Source of the DNA: WGMI01 sp041739275
GTDB taxonomy: Bacteria; Bacteroidota; Bacteroidia; Flavobacteriales; Schleiferiaceae
Length of the DNA stretch: 64,000 nucleotides
Assembly (NCBI GenBank): GCA_041739275.1
Contig: JBGSOF010000022.1
Coordinates: 42,094-106,093 of the forward strand
Direction: 5' to 3'
This document shows, one piece after another, positions 51,844 to 60,300 of this stretch. The notes under the pieces are model-generated. The model saw only the letters and a program-made list of their open reading frames with translations. It was not told the origin of the DNA and made no database searches. Every line of letters starts with the position of its first letter. The first letter of the stretch is position 1. The position numbers and the translations under genes were made by a program.

Positions 51844-52680
51844 ATGAGCAACATCAAGCTTTTTGAAAGTACCCAAATCAGAACGAGTTGGAGTGAACAC
51901 GAACAGAAGTGGTACTTCTCCGTTCAAGACGTCGTACAGGTTCTTACGGAAAGCTCTGACGTCAAGCAGTATATCAAAAAAATGCTGAGCAGAGATGCGG
52001 TTTTGAAAAACAACTGGGGTACAATTTGTACCCTGGTTGAAATGAATGCGGCTGACGGCAGGAAACGCAAGATTCAAGCTTCTGACGCAAGAGGGTTGCT
52101 GCGAATGATCCAGTCTATCTCCTCACCCAAAGCTGAACCCTTCAAGCAGTGGTTGGCAAAAGTGGGAGCCGAAAGACTGGAAGAAATCGAAAATCCGGAA
52201 CTCGCTACCCAAAGAGCTCGAGATCTTTACAAAGCAAAAGGCTATCCAGACGATTGGATTGAAAAAAGAATGCGCAGCATTGCGATTCGAGAAGAACTCA
52301 CCGAAGAATGGAATAACAGAGGAATCAAATTGCAAAAAGAATATGCCATTCTAACAGCGGAAATATCAAAAGCCACTTTTGGTCTGACCCCTCTAGAGTA
52401 TAAAAATATCAAGGGTTTAAAATCGCAAAATCTGAGAGATCATATGACTGATCTTGAACTCATTTTTTCCATGTTGGGTGAAGCCTCCACAAAAGAAATC
52501 GTGATCAACACCGACCCAAAAGGATTCCCGGCCAACCAAAAAGCAGCCAAGGCCGGTGGAAAGATTGCCGGTGATGCGAGAAAGCAACTCGAATTAAAAT
52601 CAGGAAAAAAAGTAGTGTCTGATGAAAACTACTTGTCCGAAAGTAAACCAAAGAAATTGGATTCAAAAAGAAAGGAATAA
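51844..52680 (+). CDS. BRO-N / DinD-like DNA-damage-inducible or antirepressor protein
   Basis: The 278-residue protein has an N-terminal BRO-N domain (residues 5-110: QIRTSWSEHEQKWYFSVQDV, VVQVLTESSDVKQYIKKML, SDARGLLRMIQSI). The C-terminal half resembles E. coli DinD (NPELATQRARDLYKAKGY, GLTPLEYKNIKGLKSQNLRD). BRO-N domains bind nucleic acid in phage and viral proteins; DinD counters RecA function. The C-terminus is lysine-rich. It is AT-richer than the housekeeping genes and lies alone between R5 and R6. Confidence 0.85.
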   Translation: MSNIKLFESTQIRTSWSEHEQKWYFSVQDVVQVLTESSDVKQYIKKMLSRDAVLKNNWGTICTLVEMNAADGRKRKIQASDARGLLRMIQSISSPKAEPFKQWLAKVGAERLEEIENPELATQRARDLYKAKGYPDDWIEKRMRSIAIREELTEEWNNRGIKLQKEYAILTAEISKATFGLTPLEYKNIKGLKSQNLRDHMTDLELIFSMLGEASTKEIVINTDPKGFPANQKAAKAGGKIAGDARKQLELKSGKKVVSDENYLSESKPKKLDSKRKE

Positions 52681-52757
52681 ACCCTTTCAAATAGATAAGA
52701 ACTTATTGTTCATTCAATTTCCTTCCGAGAACCATTCCGAGTCAACACCCCCTTCAC

Positions 52758-52958
52758 CAGTCGCTCGTTTTCAGCGAGTGACGACTATTCCGAAGGCCGA
52801 AACTCCGACCGTACCGCTGAGTTCACGTTGGATGTGGAATGAATGTGCCGTTCGTCGTACGGCTTTGGGGTACTGAACCCCCCTTCCGTTCACTGTTCCT
52901 GTTCGAAACAAAAAGCAGCGGTCCCAATATTTGTCACTCGGCTGGAGCCAAGCGACTG
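52758..52958 (+). repeat. Island repeat copy R6 (201 bp, type A)
   Basis: It starts CAGTCGCT 77 bp after the BRO/DinD-like stop and ends AGCGACTG, followed by T6. Its last 100 bp are nearly identical to R2, including the T6 and C-rich spacer. The R6-spacer-R7 dimer therefore parallels R2-spacer-R3. Confidence 0.9.
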
Positions 52959-52991
52959 TTTTTTCACGCACCCCCCTCCGCCCCCCCCGCC

Positions 52992-53189
52992 CAGTCGCTC
53001 GTTTTCAACGAGTGACGACTATTCCGAAGGCCGAAATTTCGATTGGTCCGCTGAATTCATGTTAAGTGCTGCACGAACGCCCAGCTCGTCAAACAACACG
53101 GGAGGCATTTTCGCTAAGCCATTCACCATTCCATCTAAACAAAGAAAGCAGTGGTCCCGGAACCGTCACTCGGCTGGGCCAAGCGACTG
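52992..53189 (+). repeat. Island repeat copy R7 (198 bp, type B, complete ends)
   Basis: It begins CAGTCGCT and ends AGCGACTG. It carries the type B middle block (CTCGTCAAACAACACGGGAG) seen also in R3, and here the 3' end is intact. The first 80 bp match R2 almost perfectly. Like R3, it is the last repeat before the next gene module. Confidence 0.9.
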
Positions 53190-53573
53190 TGCTTGCACCG
53201 TTCAACCGTGTCTCGCTCGTCTACCATGCAACTTTGCATTTGTTGGAATAAACCTACATATATATCTGATTTGAAGAAGAGGGTTACCTTCGTGGCCCAG
53301 GTATGGTTCTCCGCTACAGTGTAGGGTCCGGAGATTCCTTGAGCGGGTTGGACTGAGGCGATCGATCCTTTGTTCCCAACCCAAGAACTCAAATCGAACT
53401 TGTTGTGCGCAAGATTCGGTAGGTACAGGAGCATTCATGGAATGCTCGCCTTGGCAGAGATCGCGGCAAAAAGATGCCTCGAAATAGGGGGACATAACAC
53501 CTTCCAATACGCTCCCTCCCTGCCCGAATTTCAATACAACGAAGAGGCAAACCCATGGCCGAACGCGATCTAT
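53190..53573. other. 384-bp region without a clear gene, upstream of the symporter
   Basis: No plus-strand gene is convincing; the symporter frame stays open upstream to 53370 but its sequence there is not protein-like for the family. On the minus strand, about 53434-53250 reads like true coding sequence (LSSWVGNKGSIASVQPAQGI, GPYTVAENHTWATKVTLFF), with no recognisable family, and may be a gene remnant. Confidence 0.4.
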
Positions 53574-55034
53574 ATGCATCCCATTGACATTTCCATTTTC
53601 ATTCTCTACATGCTCGTCATGTTGGGTGTTGGGTATTATTTTCTAAAAAGAAATAAAACACCCGACGACTATTTTGTCAGTGGCCGCAATATGAAAAGCT
53701 GGCATGTGGGATTATCGGTCGTGGCAACCGATGTCGGCGGTGGATTTTCGATCGGTTTGGGCGGATTGGGATTCGCCATGGGCCTGTCCGGATCGTGGAT
53801 GTTGTTTACAGGCTTGATTGGCGCATGGCTAAGCGCTGTCTTTTTAATACCCAAAGTGAGCAAACTAGGGCAATCGAAAAAGTTCTTCACCTTTCCTCAA
53901 ATATTCGGTCACTTTTATGGTGCCCGTGTAGCCTTGCTTTCAGGAATCATTTCTGCGATTGGATACATCGGTTTTACTAGCTCCCAATTGTTGGCAGGAG
54001 CCAAACTGGCATCGGCCACCATCGATGGAATTAACCTCCAAACCGCACTCATCGCCATGGGCGTCATCGCAGTCGTTTACACAAGCTTGGGCGGTCTTAA
54101 AGCTGTGATCTACACAGACACCATTCAATGGCTTATTCTGATTTCAGGCTTGGTATTTATTGGCATTCCAATGGCCTATAAAGCCGTGGGTGGCTACGAA
54201 GTTATCGTGGCAAGCCTCGAACCTGAATTTTTATCGCTGACAAACATCAGCTGGTATCAAGTCTTAAATTGGAGTGTAACCATTATACCCATTTGGTTTG
54301 TGGGGATGACATTGTATCAACGAATTTATGCCTGTCGCGATGAGCACGAGGCAAAAAAAGCTTGGTTTGTTGCAGGGTTATTTGAATGGCCAATCATGGC
54401 CTTCATGGGAGTTACCTTGGGATTATTGGCAAGAGTTGCGGCCGAACAAGGTTTGCTTATTGGAGTTACAGATTCCTCAGGTTTAGATAGCGAACTGGGC
54501 CTGCCCATACTGCTCAGTACGATTCTCCCTGTAGGTCTCTTGGGCTTGATGCTCTCGGCCTATTTCTCGGCTATACTTTCAACCGCAGACAGTTGCCTTA
54601 TGGCCGCTTCCGGAAATATCATTTCAGATATCATTGGCCGATTTTCAAAGAACTCGAGCGATGTGCTAACTCAATTGAGACGATCGCAGTGGGTAACATT
54701 AGCGGTAGGCGTGTTTGCCATTTTGCTGGCATCACAAATGGAGAATGTGCTCCAATTGATGCTCTATTCTTATGCCTTTATGGTTTCGGGTTTGTTTGTG
54801 CCGCTCATTGGGGCATTGTTTTGGAAAAAGGGGCATCCCACAGCCGCATTTTGGGCAATGATTGTCGGTGGAGGAATTACTACCTACCTAATTATCAGTG
54901 AAAAATCTCTACCCTTTGGTCTTTCATTGCCAAAACAAGTAGATGCCAATTTATTCGGAATCAGCGCATCACTCATTCTATTCATCTCACTCAGTTTCAT
55001 TCTCCAAAAAAAGACGATACAGCATGAAAATTAA
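53574..55034 (+). CDS. Sodium:solute symporter family transporter
   Basis: ATG 53574 starts the first membrane helix (ISIFILYMLVMLGVGYYFL) and gives 486 residues with about thirteen helices, as expected for the SSS family. KTPDDYFVSGRNMKSWHVGLS, VATDVGGGFSIGLGGLGFAMG and VYTSLGGLKAVIYTDTIQW are family hallmarks. The solute is unknown; cotranscription with an acetyltransferase and an amino acid racemase suggests an amino acid or peptide. The last bases overlap the acetyltransferase by 11 bp. The region is AT-richer than the core genome. Confidence 0.92.
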   Translation: MHPIDISIFILYMLVMLGVGYYFLKRNKTPDDYFVSGRNMKSWHVGLSVVATDVGGGFSIGLGGLGFAMGLSGSWMLFTGLIGAWLSAVFLIPKVSKLGQSKKFFTFPQIFGHFYGARVALLSGIISAIGYIGFTSSQLLAGAKLASATIDGINLQTALIAMGVIAVVYTSLGGLKAVIYTDTIQWLILISGLVFIGIPMAYKAVGGYEVIVASLEPEFLSLTNISWYQVLNWSVTIIPIWFVGMTLYQRIYACRDEHEAKKAWFVAGLFEWPIMAFMGVTLGLLARVAAEQGLLIGVTDSSGLDSELGLPILLSTILPVGLLGLMLSAYFSAILSTADSCLMAASGNIISDIIGRFSKNSSDVLTQLRRSQWVTLAVGVFAILLASQMENVLQLMLYSYAFMVSGLFVPLIGALFWKKGHPTAAFWAMIVGGGITTYLIISEKSLPFGLSLPKQVDANLFGISASLILFISLSFILQKKTIQHEN

Positions 55035-55458
55035 ACATTTCACCACGAATACCGGACCTGATAAAATTCACGGCCTGGAGGCCATGGTTGAATTCCTGTT
55101 TCTACATCTTGATCAATACGGAGATTCGAAATCTGACATTCATAAATGTCTCGAATATGCCTTTAATCCGGCAAAAGGAGGCGACGTTTTTTTATGTGTC
55201 GAAAGCGATCGAATTATAGGGACTCTTGTCATCAATCACACCGGAATGCAAGGATATATTCCCGAAAACATACTGGTGTATATCGCCGTGCATAAAGATT
55301 CCAGGGGGCAAGGCATAGGCAAGATATTGATGCAGGAAGCCCTGAATAAGGTGAACGGTTCTATAGCCTTGCACGTAGAACCAGACAACCCAGCCCTTCA
55401 TCTCTACAAAAAATTGGGATTCGTCAGCAAGTATGTCGAAATGCGCTTAACAAGATAA
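55024..55458 (+). CDS. GNAT family N-acetyltransferase
   Basis: From ATG 55024 the protein has 144 residues and the GNAT acetyl-CoA site: ILVYIAVHKDSRGQGIGKIL (motif A, RGQGIG) and LHVEPDNPALHLYKKLGFV (motif B). The acceptor is unknown; in this operon it might acetylate an imported amino acid or its product. It overlaps the symporter gene by 11 bp, so translation is probably coupled. Confidence 0.9.
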   Translation: MKIKHFTTNTGPDKIHGLEAMVEFLFLHLDQYGDSKSDIHKCLEYAFNPAKGGDVFLCVESDRIIGTLVINHTGMQGYIPENILVYIAVHKDSRGQGIGKILMQEALNKVNGSIALHVEPDNPALHLYKKLGFVSKYVEMRLTR

Positions 55459-55529
55459 ATCTTTGAAATCTGCCTTCATAATAATATTGAATCGGCCGAA
55501 ACCACACGATATTTCAAAATTGCACACCA

Positions 55530-56594
55530 ATGGCATTTATAAAACTCAATAGAGCCCATCTTCAACACAACTATATCTTTCTGGACCGTCTTTTTCAAGA
55601 AAGACAAATCCACTGGGGCGTGGTGTCGAAATTGCTTTGCGGCAACAAGCTATATTTAAAAGAATTGATTCAATTAGGCGTAAAAGAAATGCACGACTCA
55701 CGTATAAGTAATTTAAGAGCTATAAAATCGATCGCCCCACATATTCAAACTGTCTACATCAAGCCGCCGGCGAGGCGCAGCATTTCCAATGTAATTCGGT
55801 ATGCTGATGTCAGTTTTAATACCGAATCGGTGACCATCAAAATGCTTTCAAATGAAGCCGTGAAGCAAAAAAAGAAACATAAAATCATCATTATGATTGA
55901 AATGGGCGACTTGCGCGAAGGGGTGATGGGTGAGAATATTTTACAATTCTATCAGAAAATAATTGGACTAGAAAACATTGAAATTATTGGAATTGGCACC
56001 AATCTGAATTGTCTGAGTGGAGTGATGCCTACGCAAGACAAACTCATTCAATTAAGTCTTTATAAACAACTTATTGAAGCGAAATTAAATATTACAATCC
56101 CTTGGGTCTCCGGCGGCACCTCAGTTGCCGTTCCATTAATATTGAAAAATATCAGACCCATGGCAGTAAATCACTTTAGAGTTGGAGAGGCGTTATTCTT
56201 CGGAAACGATTTATTTACCGGAAGAATCATTGATGGTATGAAACCCGATGTTTTAACACTCTACGCCGAAATAATTGAAATAACCCGAAAGCCCAACATA
56301 CCCATAGGCGAGCTAGGCGAAAATGTAGCCGGAAATAAATTTGACTTAAAGGATGTAAAGGAAGAATTTTCTAATCGTGCGATTCTGGACGTAGGCTTAT
56401 TAGACATGCAACCGGACTGCCTCATTCCCGACGATTCTGATTTAACCATTATTGATGCCAGCTCGGATATGCTTGTGATCGATTTAGGAAGGTCAAAAAA
56501 CTACAAAGTTGGCAGCCTTGTTGCCTTCCACCTTAAATACATGGGAGCGCTTCGGCTCTTGAATTCCGATTACATTGAAAAGACCATTGAATAA
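55530..56594 (+). CDS. PLP-dependent amino acid racemase, ornithine racemase-like (fold type III)
   Basis: The 354-residue enzyme has the alanine-racemase barrel start with the probable PLP lysine at Lys34 (WGVVSKLLCGN). KEMHDSRISNLRAIK, IIMIEMGDLREGVM, GIGTNLNCLSGVMPT and NHFRVGEALFFGNDL match the ornithine/alanine racemase subgroup rather than cell-wall Alr. The substrate is not fixed by sequence. It lies 71 bp after the acetyltransferase. Codon use is clearly AT-rich, unlike neighbours outside the island, which supports acquisition by transfer. Confidence 0.85.
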   Translation: MAFIKLNRAHLQHNYIFLDRLFQERQIHWGVVSKLLCGNKLYLKELIQLGVKEMHDSRISNLRAIKSIAPHIQTVYIKPPARRSISNVIRYADVSFNTESVTIKMLSNEAVKQKKKHKIIIMIEMGDLREGVMGENILQFYQKIIGLENIEIIGIGTNLNCLSGVMPTQDKLIQLSLYKQLIEAKLNITIPWVSGGTSVAVPLILKNIRPMAVNHFRVGEALFFGNDLFTGRIIDGMKPDVLTLYAEIIEITRKPNIPIGELGENVAGNKFDLKDVKEEFSNRAILDVGLLDMQPDCLIPDDSDLTIIDASSDMLVIDLGRSKNYKVGSLVAFHLKYMGALRLLNSDYIEKTIE

Positions 56595-56652
56595 ATTCAA
56601 TTGTTTCCCTCCACCCCCCGAGTCCAATTCTCTGGTCCACCAATCTCCTTGC

Positions 56653-56700
56653 CGGTCGTCCGTTTTCACCGAGTGACGACAATTTCGAAGGCGCGAAAAC
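56653..56700 (+). repeat. Island repeat remnant R8 (5' end only)
   Basis: About 48 bp align with the start of R2, including CGTTTTCACCGAGTGACGAC and TTCGAAGG. The terminal CAGTCGCT is changed to CGGTCGTC, and the rest of the repeat is lost. It lies 58 bp after the racemase stop, in the same position relative to a gene as R4, R5 and R6, and marks the right end of the island. Confidence 0.7.
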
Positions 56701-56768
56701 AGAACATTCCGCAAGGACACAGCTCCCTTCCCCTTTGCATTTTATCGCACAGCATCCGGCCAACCCTC

Positions 56769-57293
56769 TTAAAACCGAAAGATCCGCACCTCGGTGGCTC
56801 CGCGGCCGTAGAGCGCATAAGAAGCATCGTAAAACTCAAGCCCTTCTTGGCGCCGCAGCCAGTCGGTCAAAGCCGATTTAAGCACCCCCTCTCCCACCCC
56901 ATGAATCAACACCAAGCGCCCGATTTTTCGACTTCGGCAACGAGCTAAGGCATTTCGCGCCGCGGACTTTTGCATTTCAAGCGCCTCAGCGGGTTGAATC
57001 CTCCTGGGGAAATCGACCAAAGCTTCAAGGTGCAAATCGACTTCGAGGAGCTCGGAAGTGCTCACCGCAGCGGGTTTCTTAATCGGTTTTAAGGGAAGAT
57101 CGCCTTTGAGATCGGGCAACACCTTGGCTAAATCAAGCGCAATCGGGGCTGCGGCAATCAGCTCGCTTTCTGCATGCACCTGCGAAAAGCCATGCTCGAA
57201 CAAAACCTCGCAGCGGTCTCCGAGCAGGGCGGTCACCACTCCCTCGCCCGCTTCGTCGATCAACTTGACCCGATCTCCGACTTTGAATCGCAT
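56769..57293 (-). CDS. DUF2027/Smr domain protein
   Basis: ATG 57293 (MRFKVGDRVKLIDEAGEG) is taken as the start, since homologues begin with this SH3-like segment; the product has 174 residues. The C-terminal 90 residues form an Smr domain (EVDLHLEALV for the DxH motif, RLVLIHGVGEGVLKSAL, and the final YGRGATEVRIF). Smr domains cut or bind branched or collided nucleic acid substrates, as in MutS2. Here the domain is paired with an N-terminal KOW/SH3-like part rather than with MutS. Confidence 0.88.
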   Translation of the reverse strand: MRFKVGDRVKLIDEAGEGVVTALLGDRCEVLFEHGFSQVHAESELIAAAPIALDLAKVLPDLKGDLPLKPIKKPAAVSTSELLEVDLHLEALVDFPRRIQPAEALEMQKSAARNALARCRSRKIGRLVLIHGVGEGVLKSALTDWLRRQEGLEFYDASYALYGRGATEVRIFRF

Positions 57294-57300
57294 GTACAAA

Positions 57301-57340
57301 GAAACAAAGAAGCCCGCCCCGAGAGTTCGAGACGGGCTTC
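57301..57340 (-). terminator. Terminator of the giant type IX-secreted protein gene
   Basis: On the minus strand GAAGCCCG (57340-57333) pairs perfectly with CGGGCTTC (57316-57309) across a 16-base loop. It is followed by TTTGTTTC. It lies 24 bp after the giant gene's stop and just before the Smr gene start. Confidence 0.75.
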
Positions 57341-57363
57341 GCAAAAAGCCTCAGAAATAGCGC

Positions 57364-60300
57364 TTAGTTCTTGTGAATCCGGCGCGTAACGCTCGCCTTG
57401 CCGTTGTCGATGCGGAGCAGATAGATGCCCTTGGCGACAGCGCTCAGATCGAACTCGACCTGGCTGTTGCCCCCGCGGTGGTTTACATCGCGCTGTTCGA
57501 GCACTTGACCGAGTGCGTTGGTCAGAGTGAATTGGAAACGAGCCGCATCGCCTTGATCAATCGTCACATTAAAACGGTCTGAAGTGGGGTTGGGGAAGAT
57601 CGACACGGCAGCACCCAAAGCCGATTCTTCCAAACTGATCGTAGCCATTATGGTAAACGTCGTGTCGTAGGTTCCGCAAGCATTGGACAACTGCAGCGTA
57701 ACAGAATACTGACCGCTTTGCAAGTAGGTCGCTACGGGATTGGCCGTTGTAGCGCTGGTACCGTTGCCGAAGTCCCAGAGGTAGTTGACGCCAGAGGGTC
57801 CTGCGTTGGTCGTAAAGGTGATCTCAGCCGCAAACTGAGTGGTGCCCGTTTGAATCCAAGAAACACTATTCAGGAAAGGCAACGGAGCGGTAGGAGTAGT
57901 AAAGCTGACCGGGCCGCTGTACACCGACGTATCTCCATTTGAAGAACAGATGTCGGCTACCCAGAAATCGTAGGCAGTTCCCGGGTTCAAGCCCATAAGC
58001 ACATAAGGACTGTTGGTATTCACCACAGTGCCCGTACCCGGGGTAAACCCTGCCGGACCCCATTGCACCAAGGAGTTGCCCGAAAGACTCGCCCAACCCA
58101 ATGTAGCTCGGTCGCACTGCACGTTGGCGGCATTGAGTCCCGAAGGTTGCGGACAGGTCGAAACCGACACAATCACCACGGTTTGGGTCACCGAGGCCGT
58201 TTGACCGCAGCTGTTGGTCACGGTCAGCGTAACCGAATACGAACCCGTAGCCGTGTAGGTATGACTCGTCATCATACCTGTGCCGTTGCTTCCGTCTCCG
58301 AAGTTCCAGCTGTACTGCCCTGCCCCGGTCGAAGCCGAAGCATTAAAACTGACCGTACCCGCATTCACGCTCGACGTAAACGAAGCGCTCGGACCCGAAG
58401 GCTGAACAAAGGTGAATGGACCCGAATACAGCGTGGTGTCGCCCGTTCCGGGACAGATATCAGCCACCCAGTAGTCATAAGACGTTCCTGAAGAAAGCCC
58501 TGTAATGGTCGCGCTTCCATTGCTGCCCGAGACCACGGTTCCGGTTCCGGGAACAAAGCCCGTTGTGCCGTATTGGACCAAAGAGCTCGCCTGACCGGCC
58601 CATGTCACAAACGCCGTATCGCACACACCCGTTACGGCAATGCCCGAAGGCGGTGGGCACGAAGAGGCCGTAGAGTTGATCACCGAAATGTCGTCCAACG
58701 AGATATCTCCTGTAAACGAAGTACCGCGGCGTCCAGCAAAGCGAACGCGGATGGTGTCGGTGTAGCTTGAGAGGTTGAGCGTGGCTTGAATCCATGGAGC
58801 GGAGCCGGCCGTTTGTTGCTGACCGAAAATCGACCAAGCGTTCAAATCCCAAACCCCATTGCTCCATACATCCACGCGCAGCGTATCCATCGTGGCTCCG
58901 TACATATGGTAGTAGAAGCTCAGTTCGGGGTTGCTCAGCGGCGTGGTGATGATTTCCGGGCTCGTGATGAAGGCCACGTTTCCGGCAGAACCCGAGGATG
59001 TTTCGAGGTATACGTACATCCCTCCGATTGTCGTTGGAGTGGTATTATCGAAGAAAGGACCCGTGGCTAGTGAGTTTTCGTTGGCTCCTGTGGCGTCTTC
59101 CGTTTCCCAACGAACCCCGGTTCCACCGGCGCCCATCTCCCAACAGTTACTCAAAGTGAGTGGATTGGGCTGGGTTCCGATCAAACCTGCAGGCACCCCT
59201 GTAAATGTCGCGCTATACGGGGCCAAAACGGGGCCACAAAGGGTTGAGAATCCGTACGGACCGACCCAGTTGCTGGTGTCTAAACCACCGGAGCAGACCT
59301 CGCGCACGTAGAATTCGTAGGCGCTTGACGCACTCAAACCGGTGAGGCTATAGCTGGCCGCAGTTGCAGGCTGCACCGTTCCGCTGCCTAAAGCAAATCC
59401 TGCGAGACCGTACTGAACCTGCCAGTTCGTAGTGAGAATCGTTCCCGGAGTCCAACTTAGAGAGGCGGAATTCGAGGTGATGAGCGAGGCGTTCAACATA
59501 GACGGAGCAGGACATGCCGGTGCGTTGTCCACACTGATGTCGTCCAACGAGATATCGCCTGTAAACGAAGTGCCGCGACGCCCTGCAAAGCGCACGCGAA
59601 TGGTATCGCCATAAGACGAGAGATTCAAACTCCCCCTGATCCATGGGTCTGAGCCTGCGGTTTGTTGTTGTCCGAAAATCGACCAAGCATTCAAATCCCA
59701 AACCCCATTGCTCCACACATCCACCCGCAGCGTGTCCATGGTGGCTCCGTACATATGGTAGTAGAAACTCAATTCGGGGCTAGTCAGCGCTGTAGTGATG
59801 ATTTCGGGACTCGTAACAAATGCTACGTTGCCTGTTGAACCCGACGAAGTCTCAAGGTACACATACATGCCACCCACCGTGCTCGGAGTGGTGTTGTCGA
59901 AGAAAGGACCTGTTGCCAAAGAGTTTTCATTGGCTCCTGTGGCGTCTTCCGTTTCCCAACGAACCCCGGTTCCACCGGCGCCCAATTCCCAACAGTTACT
60001 CAAAGGGAGCGGATTGGGTTGGGTTCCGATCAAGCCGGGAGCTATACCCGTGAAGTTGAGTGTATAAGGAGCCAAGACGGGTCCGCAGAGCGTGGAAAAT
60101 CCAAAAGGTCCGGCCCAGTTGCTGGTGTCCAGACCGCCGACGCACACCTCTCGCGCATAGTATTGATAGGCGGTTGAAGCGTTTAGGCCCGTGGCATTGT
60201 ACGTTGAAGCAACCGTAGAAGCCAGGGTTCCGCTGCCCAAGACAAATCCGGTCGGGCCATACTGCACCTGCCAATTCGTTGCTGCCGGGGTACCTGCCGT

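Noticed and set aside
48877..53190. Several short open frames ending in a shared peptide (ending AVRRAALGY or similar)
   Set aside because: They are translations of the repeat itself, differ in upstream sequence, break in other copies and have no signal of selection for protein; the shared ending reflects the DNA repeat.
53370..53573. 68-residue N-terminal extension of the symporter
   Set aside because: The sequence is not hydrophobic and not symporter-like; ATG 53574 begins directly at the first membrane helix.
48877..56700. Integron integrase, retron reverse transcriptase or dedicated transposase for the repeat island
   Set aside because: All frames in the island were considered and none carries tyrosine recombinase, reverse transcriptase, DDE or HUH motifs; the mobilising enzyme is not in this window.
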